Shown piece after piece: positions 18,937-27,716 of a stretch of 64,000 bases of DNA (within the stretch, counting starts at the first letter, position 1; each line of letters opens with the position of its first letter). The notes below the pieces were generated by a model, which was not told where the DNA came from, made no database searches, and was given only the letters and a program-made list of their open reading frames with translations. The position numbers and the translations under genes are program-made. This DNA comes from Bacteroidota bacterium (GTDB lineage Bacteria; Bacteroidota; Ignavibacteria; Ignavibacteriales; Ignavibacteriaceae), in contig JAJYDC010000009.1 in NCBI GenBank assembly GCA_021777835.1, positions 1 through 64,000 of the forward strand, in the 5' to 3' direction.

Positions 18937-19809
18937 TTATAACTTAAAATTGGAAAAGTGATTTTCTAAATATTTTTTAACGATCAATATATCATTTTTA
19001 ACAGTTAAATCGGGAACATGTTCCCCTAATGAATATGCAAAGACACTCTGAGGCATTTCATTTGCTAACATTTTAACCGCGGTTGGAAGTTCCTTTTCCT
19101 GTCTTACAGGATGAAAAGGTACTTTTTCTAAAAAGGGAAAAATCATATCATATTGAAGGCTAAATATATTCATACTTACACCAATAATTCCATCTTTACT
19201 TCTAGCTTTTTCAATTTCTTCTTCCGTAGGTTTTTCAAGAATATCGACTAAGAAATTATCTTTATCTTTAAATGTAACAGCAAATTTTGAAATACGGTCT
19301 AATTCAAACTCTAATGAATCACGGTCATAATCAATCATCGCATTTTTATAATCTTCTTTCAGCATTAACTTCAAAGCAATCTTAGAGTAAAGATTATCGC
19401 TATTACATACAGTAAATCTTTTACCCGACCAATCACTTTTGGATTGCAGTCCTTGAAACAAAGCATCCGCTGTTCCGATAGGTTTTTCTTTTCCGAATGG
19501 AATTTTTTGAACTGCATAAGAAATGCTTAGTCCATAAAACTTATTATCTGTATTTTTTTCTCCGTAGTACTTTTTAATGCTATCATCCTTTTCGCCGATG
19601 ACAATTAATATTTCTTTGTACCCGGATTCTCTAGCATTATACAAGAGGTAATCAAGGAATGGTCTATAATCCTGTCCGACTCCTATCATTGATTTCGTTT
19701 TAAGATTTGCATCCTCAATTAACCGGTTTTCTACATTGTCTTTTAACTCAGCAGGCTTTTTCATGCGTGAAGAGATGCCTCCGGCTAGAATTATCAATTT
19801 CCCTTCCAT
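18937..19809 (-). CDS. NDP-sugar pyrophosphorylase-like nucleotidyltransferase
   Basis: The protein has 290 residues. Its N-terminal LAGGISSRMKKP (about 8-19) is the nucleotide-binding signature of sugar-1-phosphate nucleotidyltransferases, and FTVCNSDNLYS is the expected metal-binding Asp segment. The gene starts on the last base of the GHMP kinase stop region (1-base overlap), so the two are almost certainly co-translated. The likely role is to join UTP (or another NTP) to the sugar-1-phosphate made by that kinase, giving the substrate for the GalE-like epimerase. This would replace the galactose-1-phosphate uridylyltransferase (GalT), which I do not find here. The nucleotide and sugar specificities are inferred. 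Confidence 0.8.
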   Translation of the reverse strand: MEGKLIILAGGISSRMKKPAELKDNVENRLIEDANLKTKSMIGVGQDYRPFLDYLLYNARESGYKEILIVIGEKDDSIKKYYGEKNTDNKFYGLSISYAVQKIPFGKEKPIGTADALFQGLQSKSDWSGKRFTVCNSDNLYSKIALKLMLKEDYKNAMIDYDRDSLEFELDRISKFAVTFKDKDNFLVDILEKPTEEEIEKARSKDGIIGVSMNIFSLQYDMIFPFLEKVPFHPVRQEKELPTAVKMLANEMPQSVFAYSLGEHVPDLTVKNDILIVKKYLENHFSNFKL

Positions 19810-20906
19810 TACTTAGCTGCCTCCAAAACACTACTATGAGTCCCTTTATCTACCTGAATGATATAGCTCTTGCCTCCTTCTTTTTCAATTGCGTCATTTA
19901 CCTCATTAGTATGTTGAGGAGCATAGGCAAACATGCATCCCCCGCCACCTGAGCCGTTTATCTTCGCCCCGTAGGCTCCGGCTTTAAGTGCAGAATCAAT
20001 CATTCTATCAATTTTGGGAGTAGAGATTTTCAAAACGTCTCTAAGTATCGCTTGATGTTCAGTTAACATAAGACCAATTTCTTTATGGTCAATCGGGGAT
20101 TTTAATAATAGTTTTTTAGCTTTTCTAGTTATATCTCGATTCTTTATTGTTCCTTCAAGAAGTTCAATTTGTTCTTTGTTAAGGTCTTTAGTAAACCGAC
20201 CTGTTTCATTTAAATCAATATTTTGCAATGAGAAGTCCGGATATTTTTTCTGAAGTTCTTTAGAGACATTTTGAATTTGATTTTTTACTCTTGCAAGAAT
20301 AAATTTTGTATCTTTTGGTTCTTGAGAATCACCCAGAACGAATGATCCAAGATTTGAATTTATTCTTTCTACATTGACTTTTGGATAAGATTCTAAAAAT
20401 ATAATCCCTCCCACAGCCGTTGAATATTGATCCATCATACCGCCCGGTTCTGCGAACTCAAGGACTTCAGCCTCGTAGGCAAAATAAGCAATCTCTTCGG
20501 CGCTTAATTTTCTTGCCTGATCGCTCATCTGGGTTAGAAAATTAACCCATGCGATAATCAAGGCAGATGAACTTGAAGTACCTGCATTGATCGGGATTTT
20601 CCCTTTTACGGTACAATCAACGCCATTTGAGAAAGTAAAGCCATTGCGACTTAATACATTTAAGGTACTCTTAAAGTAATCTCTTTCCCTATCATATTTA
20701 ATGGGAAAATCTAAAGAAAAAATTTCTTTATCATTAATATCGGGTAAGTTGATGTTGATTAAATTATCATTTCTTTTGTTTCCTTCAATAGATACTCTTA
20801 AAGAAATTGCACAAGCAATTATCGGGAGTTTTAAGTAGTCTTGATGTTCACCGAACAAGCATACTCTACCCGGTGTTGAAACAGTTAATTCACTATAGTT
20901 TTTCAT
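19809..20906 (-). CDS. GHMP-family sugar kinase (galactokinase-like)
   Basis: This 365-residue kinase has the three GHMP motifs. They are TPGRVCLFGEHQDY near residues 11-24 (the galactokinase-type signature has GEHTDY here), the phosphate-binding GKIPINAGTSSSSA at about 102-115, and INGSGGGGCMFAYAP near the C-terminus. It should phosphorylate C1 of a sugar with ATP in the cytosol. Galactose is the first guess; GalNAc or another hexose is possible, since the Gln in GEHQDY differs from classical galactokinases. It is followed directly by the nucleotidyltransferase gene and preceded by the SSS symporter gene (15-base gap), which places uptake, phosphorylation and activation in a row. Confidence 0.85.
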   Translation of the reverse strand: MKNYSELTVSTPGRVCLFGEHQDYLKLPIIACAISLRVSIEGNKRNDNLININLPDINDKEIFSLDFPIKYDRERDYFKSTLNVLSRNGFTFSNGVDCTVKGKIPINAGTSSSSALIIAWVNFLTQMSDQARKLSAEEIAYFAYEAEVLEFAEPGGMMDQYSTAVGGIIFLESYPKVNVERINSNLGSFVLGDSQEPKDTKFILARVKNQIQNVSKELQKKYPDFSLQNIDLNETGRFTKDLNKEQIELLEGTIKNRDITRKAKKLLLKSPIDHKEIGLMLTEHQAILRDVLKISTPKIDRMIDSALKAGAYGAKINGSGGGGCMFAYAPQHTNEVNDAIEKEGGKSYIIQVDKGTHSSVLEAAK

Positions 20907-20921
20907 ATTTTCTTTCGATGT

Positions 20922-22568
20922 TTAATTAGTATAAGCTTTTAAAAGTCCGCCAATAAAATACAATATCATTCCAGAGACACTAAGAATTGAAGCTAATTCG
21001 AGACCTTCACTTCCTAGGATAACGCCAACCAGGAATAGAACTAATCCAAGGGCAAGAATGGATAAGCTGATTTTCCCAGGTATTGTTTTAGGTATAATGT
21101 TATAAACATTATTGCTGTTCGATTCTTCTTCACTGGTTTTCTTAGCTTTCCATATATTATCTACCGTCACTGAAGTAGATTTTTTTGTAATTAAACTGAT
21201 AATAGGTGTAACCACTAAAGCTGCACCGGCAGAAATAAAAGTGGTTAAGTTAAAGTCGAATTTAAAAAAGTACTGCCCTATAATTCCTGCAATGGCGCCG
21301 CTGAAATAGCCTCCTATTGCACCCTGCCAATTAGCTCTTTTCCACAATAGACCATATACGACGGCAATTATGAAAAGCGGCATATCCATAATGGCTATAA
21401 CTGTGAGGTAGGCATTAACAGCACCTCCCAAAACCGGGACTGCATAAGCAAATGCAATCATTGCAATTCCTGCTAATATTGTTATTATTCGAGCAACCAG
21501 GATAACATCTTTATCCGTAGCCTTTCGATTAAGAACATTTTCATAAATATCACTTGCAAAAACAGTCGCAATACCATTTAGATTTCCGGAAGTTGCTGAT
21601 AATTGGGAAGAAAACAGTCCTACAACTATAATTCCTAAAATTATGTTGGGAATAAAATGAGCAAGTAATAAGGGTACAGCTGTATCAGCATTAGCTAAAT
21701 GGGGGAAAATTATTCTAGCGGCCAGACCCGGCAGATTCCATAATAAAGCAAATGGAGTAGTAATAATCGCTGCTAATACTAAACCCTTAGCGACAGTTCT
21801 GGTATTTTCTGCGCCGAAAGCCCTTTGCAGAAGACCCTGGTCAACGCAAGCCCATTCAATTCCTAGCAAGAAAATTGCCAATACAAATTTCCAACTATAT
21901 TTGCCGGACTGCTGAACCAACGTCAACGAGTCTTTCGGCAATTTAGCAATTAGTCCCGGCCACCAGCCTACATAACTCATTGCGATGGGTAATAGAATTA
22001 AGGCACCACCCAGCATTAAAATAAATTGAATAACATCAGTAAAGGCTACAGACCACATACCGCCTAACATTGTATAAATTATTACAACAACTGATAGAAT
22101 TAGAACCAGGGCGGTGAATGAGTGTAATCCTGTAATTATTTGAGCTGCGGTAACTGCAGTATACAAAATTACACCAAGCCAGAATGCCAATCTGAATACC
22201 CAAATTACTGCAACAAGAGTTCTAACTCCTTTGCTATATCGCATTTCTAAGAATTCAGGTATTGTTCTTATCCTAAGCCGCCTGAAAATTGGAATGACAA
22301 ATAATCCGGAAAAGACCATAGCCATATTACCCGTCCATGTCTGCCATATAATAGGTATTCCGTATTTGTATGCGATTCCTGACTGCCCGATAAAGCTATA
22401 AAGGTTGATATTAGTTGCTGCCAATACGGCGGCAAGGATAAAAGGTGTTAAGTTTCTACCGGCTAAATAAAAATCGTCGGAATTCCCTATCCATTTATAG
22501 AATATTGATCCAACAAAAAATATCATGCCTAAGAAGGCTACAACAATCAAGTAGTCAATCGAATTCAA
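20922..22568 (-). CDS. Sodium:solute symporter (SSS family), sugar-type
   Basis: The 548-residue membrane protein has about 14 hydrophobic segments and SSS-family features: DDFYLAGRNLTPFILAA near the N-terminus, YTMLGGMWSVAFTDVIQFI, and a SATSGNLNGIATVFASDIYE segment in the later core helices. It resembles SglT-like sugar/sodium symporters of this phylum and would bring monosaccharides or short glycosides across the inner membrane. The start is a TTG at 22568 with a GGAG site 7 bases upstream. It lies directly before the GHMP kinase gene and after a 43-residue membrane peptide gene. The transported sugar is inferred from neighbours. Confidence 0.9.
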   Translation of the reverse strand: MNSIDYLIVVAFLGMIFFVGSIFYKWIGNSDDFYLAGRNLTPFILAAVLAATNINLYSFIGQSGIAYKYGIPIIWQTWTGNMAMVFSGLFVIPIFRRLRIRTIPEFLEMRYSKGVRTLVAVIWVFRLAFWLGVILYTAVTAAQIITGLHSFTALVLILSVVVIIYTMLGGMWSVAFTDVIQFILMLGGALILLPIAMSYVGWWPGLIAKLPKDSLTLVQQSGKYSWKFVLAIFLLGIEWACVDQGLLQRAFGAENTRTVAKGLVLAAIITTPFALLWNLPGLAARIIFPHLANADTAVPLLLAHFIPNIILGIIVVGLFSSQLSATSGNLNGIATVFASDIYENVLNRKATDKDVILVARIITILAGIAMIAFAYAVPVLGGAVNAYLTVIAIMDMPLFIIAVVYGLLWKRANWQGAIGGYFSGAIAGIIGQYFFKFDFNLTTFISAGAALVVTPIISLITKKSTSVTVDNIWKAKKTSEEESNSNNVYNIIPKTIPGKISLSILALGLVLFLVGVILGSEGLELASILSVSGMILYFIGGLLKAYTN

Positions 22569-22591
22569 TTTTTTCTCCGTCGTTTATATTT

Positions 22592-22723
22592 TTAGTTACT
22601 TTTATTTTTTTCTTTGCGTTTTTTAAGGAGTTTTTTAAACTCCCTAATTGGTACTATAATCCAAACAACCAGGATGGAAAATCCTATTGCCCAAATACCC
22701 CAGGTTCTCCAGTCAAAATACAT
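22592..22723 (-). CDS. 43-residue single-span membrane peptide upstream of the symporter
   Basis: This gene is easily missed. It has an ATG at 22723 with AGGAG 5 bases upstream, and 43 codons to a TAA. The protein begins MYFDWRTWGIWAIGFS, crosses the membrane once (ILVVWIIVPI), and ends in a strongly basic tail (KKLLKKRKEKNK). It lies 13 bases after the stop of the clan GH-D hydrolase gene and 24 bases before the TTG of the SSS symporter gene. The spacing, ribosome-binding site and positive-inside tail argue for a real protein. A role as an accessory subunit of the symporter is my inference from position; I do not recognise a family. Confidence 0.65.
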   Translation of the reverse strand: MYFDWRTWGIWAIGFSILVVWIIVPIREFKKLLKKRKEKNKSN

Positions 22724-22735
22724 GCATGCTCCTAT

Positions 22736-25369
22736 TTAAATTTTATTTTTCTTTATAGATATTATAATCTTTTGAATATCTGCCGGGTATGGCTTAGCCG
22801 GTAATAACTCTTGATCATTAAATGAACCTGTTTTTATCACTTTACCCGATAATTTTTCATCTGCAAAAATCCATGAACTGATTTTACCTTTTACATTATC
22901 TTTAAATTTTATTTTATAATTGACCAGATTTTTACCATTCTTCAAATCAGCTAAGACCCAGAACCATTTCCCGTTTTCTTCTTCAATACGTATCTTTTGA
23001 GTTTCCCCGTTTACTTCAACATTCATTTCGGGTTTCGAATCTTTTTGAAGATTAGTATCCGGCTCAAGAAGGAAACCAAACTTTGCGTGTTCATAATTAG
23101 ACGGGATATTTATTTCAGCATTAGATTCAAAGTCTTTACTGTTATTTACAAGAGGACTATTTTCATGAAACTCAAGTTTACCGGCAACAGCTTTGAAATT
23201 AACATCGCTAAGCTTCTCAGACCCGGTAGAAATAATATTTTCTTTTTTATCAGGGGTTCCATAAACAGTTAGCCTATTATTATCAATTGAATATTTTATT
23301 CCTACAGGCAAGTTCTTATCTATTTTATTAGCCGGGACAAGTTCTGCAGTTAGAACTTCATAGCCATCAAGGCGAATATTTAATTCCTGATTGATTTTAA
23401 CAGTGTTCGGCAGTATCAAATTATAGGGATAAATTATTTTCACAAAATATTTTGTCGAAGGATCAATATCTCCTAGATCGGGAGTCAATTTAATTTTAGT
23501 TTGTCTTGCCTCAACATCCGGGTTCCTCAGTAGGAGAATTCCTTTATCTTTAGTAAAATGAATGTAGCCGTAAGTTTCCCGTTTTAACGGATTTCCCAAT
23601 ATCATTTTGGTTTTTTCAAGTGCTTCCTTATTGGCTTTAGCCCATTTTATTGATGAAGCAATTGCATCCCATTCTTTGGTCGAAAGCAAATCTGGTGAGA
23701 TGTACAATTCCCACATCATTACGCCCCTGCCGAAATACATCATGACTTCATTACTAAATGAATCAAGAGATTCATTTTTGCCGCCAAGGAAATTCAGTCT
23801 GCCTTTAATAATACCATGCGTCATCAGACTTGACATTGGGAATAACAAGTGTTGTTTTTGAAGATCATCCCAGAGTACCGCATCTCTATACGTAATTGAT
23901 TTATCTCTATCATTTATAGACGGTACTTCTTCAGCATAAGCATAGTCAGCTCCTTGCATCCAGATGCAATCAGCATATTTAAGCCACCACGGTGAAAGCC
24001 ATGTACCGGTAGTAATGTTTATATAAATTTTAGGATTTATTTTTCTTACCGAGTTGATGATTTTAATATAAGTTGAGACATTTGCTTCGCGAGAATAAAT
24101 GCCCGGAAGGTGACCATGATCAGGTTCATTGCAAGAAAGCAGGAAGCCGTCCCATTTAAAGTAGCCGACATTATATTCTTGTGTATATTTATCCATAACG
24201 TTTTTATATGCTGCTCCATATTTAGTGCCGGCAAAACAAAGGAAGTCACCTACTTTTTCATAACCATGAGCCGCGCCCCAATTTACACGTATATCTCTAT
24301 TTGAATATCCGCAGAAAGGCGAAGCCCACAAGCCTAGAGAAGTATGCATGCTTTTCAATGCATTTACCAAAGGAGTGAATCCATGCGGAAATCTAGTTGA
24401 ATCAATACCCCACATAGATTTATAATTATCCCAACCGTCATCTAATACAAAGGCATTTAGGGCAATATTATACTTATCATACATGAACTTTTTAAATGTC
24501 TCTATTCTATCTAAAACATTTTTCTCGTTCATTACGCTAGAAGAGTCTGTAACTATAGCGGGATTTCTAAAATCATACCATGAGTTATAAAGCAAATATG
24601 GGTGTGTGCCGTTAACCTTAATTTGATCGACATAATCCATAAATGTCTGCTCAAGTTTAACGGGAGAGGATGAAGCGCCAAGAACGGAAGTGTGACTTTT
24701 ATATATATTTTTTTTTATTTCTTTCCCTACGATATATCCAATCTGCATTTTGCTGCCGGTAATTTTATTTTCAACTGTCGGATATTCCACGCCCATGAAT
24801 ATATCATCATTAAATACTGGCTGACCAAATTGACCATGGGAAAAATCTTTCTTATCAAAAGACATTGATTCCACATCGAGCTTATCAAGGAAATCAATAC
24901 CGTATGAAGAGTCGGATATTTCAATCCATTTCCTCATATAAAAATTATTTGGATACACTTCATATTTAACATTTAAATAATAATTCGTGACATCATAATT
25001 GAAATTAAAACTTAAAGTCAGCAGTTTTCCTCCGTCTGCCAGCTCATTTTCCTTATAACCTGTGAATTTGAAATCTTTAGCGGTCAGGTTAACCGGATTC
25101 TCACCATTTTGTTCTTTGCTATAGGCAGGCCCCACACCCGAAAACACTACCCGTAATACGAATTCATCCGATTTGACGTTATACGTCCTTCCGGATATAT
25201 TATTTTTTATTTGAATTGTCCCGACATCCCGCGGAGAAATATTTATAACTCTTTCTATATAGCTATTTCCTATGCTAATATGGTTGCCGTCTTTTTTTAT
25301 AAAGGCTGTATTCTGGGCTAGCAGCGAGGTTATAGCTAAAGCAATTATTATGATAGTATTCTTAAACAT
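22736..25369 (-). CDS. Secreted GH-D clan glycoside hydrolase (GH36/alpha-galactosidase-like)
   Basis: This 877-residue protein has a signal peptide (IIIIALAITSLLAQ), an N-terminal beta-sandwich region, and a TIM barrel from about residue 290 to 560. The barrel carries NAFVLDDGW, GLWASPFCGY and GYFKWDGF, where D407 matches the clan GH-D nucleophile position. WMQGADY (D475) is a candidate for the acid/base position. Beta-rich C-terminal modules follow. Alpha-galactosidases and alpha-N-acetylgalactosaminidases share this clan, so the terminal sugar could be galactose or GalNAc. No T9SS tag is seen, so it is probably periplasmic. The next gene is the membrane peptide, then the symporter. Confidence 0.78.
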   Translation of the reverse strand: MFKNTIIIIALAITSLLAQNTAFIKKDGNHISIGNSYIERVINISPRDVGTIQIKNNISGRTYNVKSDEFVLRVVFSGVGPAYSKEQNGENPVNLTAKDFKFTGYKENELADGGKLLTLSFNFNYDVTNYYLNVKYEVYPNNFYMRKWIEISDSSYGIDFLDKLDVESMSFDKKDFSHGQFGQPVFNDDIFMGVEYPTVENKITGSKMQIGYIVGKEIKKNIYKSHTSVLGASSSPVKLEQTFMDYVDQIKVNGTHPYLLYNSWYDFRNPAIVTDSSSVMNEKNVLDRIETFKKFMYDKYNIALNAFVLDDGWDNYKSMWGIDSTRFPHGFTPLVNALKSMHTSLGLWASPFCGYSNRDIRVNWGAAHGYEKVGDFLCFAGTKYGAAYKNVMDKYTQEYNVGYFKWDGFLLSCNEPDHGHLPGIYSREANVSTYIKIINSVRKINPKIYINITTGTWLSPWWLKYADCIWMQGADYAYAEEVPSINDRDKSITYRDAVLWDDLQKQHLLFPMSSLMTHGIIKGRLNFLGGKNESLDSFSNEVMMYFGRGVMMWELYISPDLLSTKEWDAIASSIKWAKANKEALEKTKMILGNPLKRETYGYIHFTKDKGILLLRNPDVEARQTKIKLTPDLGDIDPSTKYFVKIIYPYNLILPNTVKINQELNIRLDGYEVLTAELVPANKIDKNLPVGIKYSIDNNRLTVYGTPDKKENIISTGSEKLSDVNFKAVAGKLEFHENSPLVNNSKDFESNAEINIPSNYEHAKFGFLLEPDTNLQKDSKPEMNVEVNGETQKIRIEEENGKWFWVLADLKNGKNLVNYKIKFKDNVKGKISSWIFADEKLSGKVIKTGSFNDQELLPAKPYPADIQKIIISIKKNKI

Positions 25370-25405
25370 TTTGTTTCCGCATAATTTTTATATTAGGTTT
25401 TAATT

Positions 25406-26338
25406 TCAAAAGAAATCACTCTGCCAAAAATTTAGGTTTCTATCTTTCAATAGTTCATTTTTAATTTGCACACTCAGATTATTGTCCAGGAAGCAAATCA
25501 TAAAATCTTTCTCATCCTTTAATGAAAAGGAATATTTTCCGATTATCTTTTCTTCATCTTTAGTAAGAAAAAACCTAAAATCATTTATACCGGTGATGAA
25601 GGAAAGTTCTTCTATTAAATTTGCAAACACTAAAGCGTTATTATCTTTGGAAGCATATTCTAAGACTGATATGTAATTATCTTTCCTTTGAGCACGAATG
25701 AATCCTATTATTCCGTCTTTCGATCTGTATACAAGGAATAAGTCTTTGTTCTCGTCGCAGAATTCAAATTGAGATAACCAGTACTTTTCGTCCCTTACTA
25801 TTGTTCCAATTTTTCCGGAATTAAATCCGTTATAAATATTTATAACATCTTTAAGGTCATTATTCTTGTCGAACCTACTTATCTCTTTATGATTTTTCCC
25901 TTCATTGCAATTAATTGCAGCAATGGTTCTCAAAACTGTCTGAAAACCGAATTTTGCGTAGTAAGGATTTATACTTGTTGTCAGCATAGAAAGGGAGTAT
26001 CCTTTTTTAATAATATAATCAAGCGAGTCCTTGAGTAATAATCCGGCATAACCTTTCCCTCTTTCTGCAGGCAGCGTAGCAACATTTCCAATGCCGCCTA
26101 TTTGTATCTTTTCTTTTTGCACAAAAATAGTTCTAGGGAATACCTGAACAGAACTAACTATTTTCCCATTAATCAAAAGAACGCGAGTATCATTTTTGTC
26201 TAATGTTTTATCTTTCAGTACATGTCTTTCAAAATATTCTCGATTGGTTTTGGGAAATGCAGAATCGCATAATTCAACAACTTCGACTAATTCTTCTTTA
26301 GAATTACAACCCCGTATTTCTATTGATGCACTCTTCAT
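25406..26338 (-). CDS. GNAT-family N-acetyltransferase
   Basis: I set the start at the ATG at 26338, whose ATGA overlaps the TGA of the upstream permease gene; the frame is open 12 codons further. The protein (310 residues) has a GNAT fold with the acetyl-CoA-binding loop in GIGNVATLPAERGKGYAGLLL (R/Q-x-x-G-x-G/A type, here RGKGYA), at about residues 80-100. A second, less clear domain follows, as in Eis-like two-domain members. It would transfer an acetyl group to an amine. In a locus with amino-sugar enzymes an aminosugar substrate is tempting, but this is only context. The overlap shows it is co-translated with the APC permease. Confidence 0.78.
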   Translation of the reverse strand: MKSASIEIRGCNSKEELVEVVELCDSAFPKTNREYFERHVLKDKTLDKNDTRVLLINGKIVSSVQVFPRTIFVQKEKIQIGGIGNVATLPAERGKGYAGLLLKDSLDYIIKKGYSLSMLTTSINPYYAKFGFQTVLRTIAAINCNEGKNHKEISRFDKNNDLKDVINIYNGFNSGKIGTIVRDEKYWLSQFEFCDENKDLFLVYRSKDGIIGFIRAQRKDNYISVLEYASKDNNALVFANLIEELSFITGINDFRFFLTKDEEKIIGKYSFSLKDEKDFMICFLDNNLSVQIKNELLKDRNLNFWQSDFF

Positions 26339-27696
26339 ACTATTTCCGCGCTTTCCAAAGATTTGAAAGGCCATTCATTATTTTGTTTAGCCCAATAGAA
26401 AAAGAATACTACTCCAACAACAAGCCAAATAAGTCCCAATGAAATTGCTTCAATTCCTGAACTTATGAAGATAAACGCAAAGCCAATAAAAGCTATGAAC
26501 GATGGTAGCGGGTAAAGCCACATTTTATAAGGTCTTTTTAAGTCAGGCTGAGTCTTTCTTAAAATAGTAAGCCCAACAATTTGTCCAATAAACTGTATTA
26601 ATATCCTGCTTGATAATGTAGCAGCAATAATAAAATCTAAATTGAAAAGACTAGCTATACAAGTAATCGACCCAACAATTAATAATGAATAATGCGGGAA
26701 ATGTTTTGTAGGGTGAATCTCCTTAAGCCAACTAAAAAAGAATCCATCTCTTGCCGCGGCAAAAGGAATCCTTGAATAGCTCATCATCAGGGAGTAAATT
26801 GAACCATATGCTGTCAACGCAACCAGTATTGTTATTATTACTGCGGTTGTATGTCCGTAATAAGTATTGAAAATATCGGAGACAATATGAGTTGAGCCGA
26901 TTACGATTCGCCAATGTGTAACGCCGAGAATCAGGAAGTTCATTACTGCATATAGAATGGCTACTCCAATAACCGACCAAATAATAGCTCGAGGGAAAAC
27001 ATATCCGGGATTTTTAACTTCTTCTTCTACGTAGCAGATATTATTATATCCCAAAAGATCATACATCGCAATTAAGGTAGCTCCACCAAGACCTAAAAGG
27101 AATCCCCATGAAAAAGAGAACCAACCTTTAGGGATATCAAATACATTAGCAGAATTAAAATGAAGGATCCCGACCAAAATTGTCAAAGCAACTGTAGATA
27201 ACATTATGACCCATAAAATTACAGTTAGAACACCAACAAATTTTATCTTATTATAATGAAGAATAATTGTAACCAATCCAGCGACAAATGATAATATTCT
27301 AATATTAGTTTCCGTCAGCCAGGGAAAAATAAAAGCGACGTAATGCATCATTCCAACCAAACCGGAAGCAATTTCAAATGGTCCGCTAAGAAGAAATGAC
27401 CAGACAAACATAAAAGCTATTAGTTTACCGAAGTATTTTTTATAGGCTTCCCTTAAATAAATATAAGTACCGCCTTCTCCAGGGAGAGAAGTACTTAGTT
27501 CAGCCCACACTTGCCCGTCCGAAATAGCAATGATGGCACCGATGACCCACCCAAGCATTGCCTGGGGGCCTCCCATAGCAGAGATAATTAAAGGAAAAGT
27601 AATAAATGGTCCAATCCCGACCATTGTAGCCATATTTGAGGCGGTAGCATGCAGCAGCCCCAAACTTCTATCTAACTTTTTTACTTTTTCCGGCAT
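26335..27696 (-). CDS. APC-superfamily amino acid/polyamine permease
   Basis: The 453-residue protein has about 12 membrane segments and the APC opening MVGIGPFITFPLIISAMGGP, with the helix-breaking GIG-type binding motif. ELSTSLPGEGGTYIYLREAY is the conserved second-helix segment. APC proteins import amino acids or related amines by proton or sodium symport or exchange. Its place inside a sugar-glycan locus, translationally coupled to a GNAT acetyltransferase, is unusual; it may carry an amine-bearing compound. The substrate is not readable from the sequence. Confidence 0.88.
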   Translation of the reverse strand: MPEKVKKLDRSLGLLHATASNMATMVGIGPFITFPLIISAMGGPQAMLGWVIGAIIAISDGQVWAELSTSLPGEGGTYIYLREAYKKYFGKLIAFMFVWSFLLSGPFEIASGLVGMMHYVAFIFPWLTETNIRILSFVAGLVTIILHYNKIKFVGVLTVILWVIMLSTVALTILVGILHFNSANVFDIPKGWFSFSWGFLLGLGGATLIAMYDLLGYNNICYVEEEVKNPGYVFPRAIIWSVIGVAILYAVMNFLILGVTHWRIVIGSTHIVSDIFNTYYGHTTAVIITILVALTAYGSIYSLMMSYSRIPFAAARDGFFFSWLKEIHPTKHFPHYSLLIVGSITCIASLFNLDFIIAATLSSRILIQFIGQIVGLTILRKTQPDLKRPYKMWLYPLPSFIAFIGFAFIFISSGIEAISLGLIWLVVGVVFFFYWAKQNNEWPFKSLESAEIV

Positions 27697-27716
27697 TTAA
27701 TCTTTAACAGTAATAT

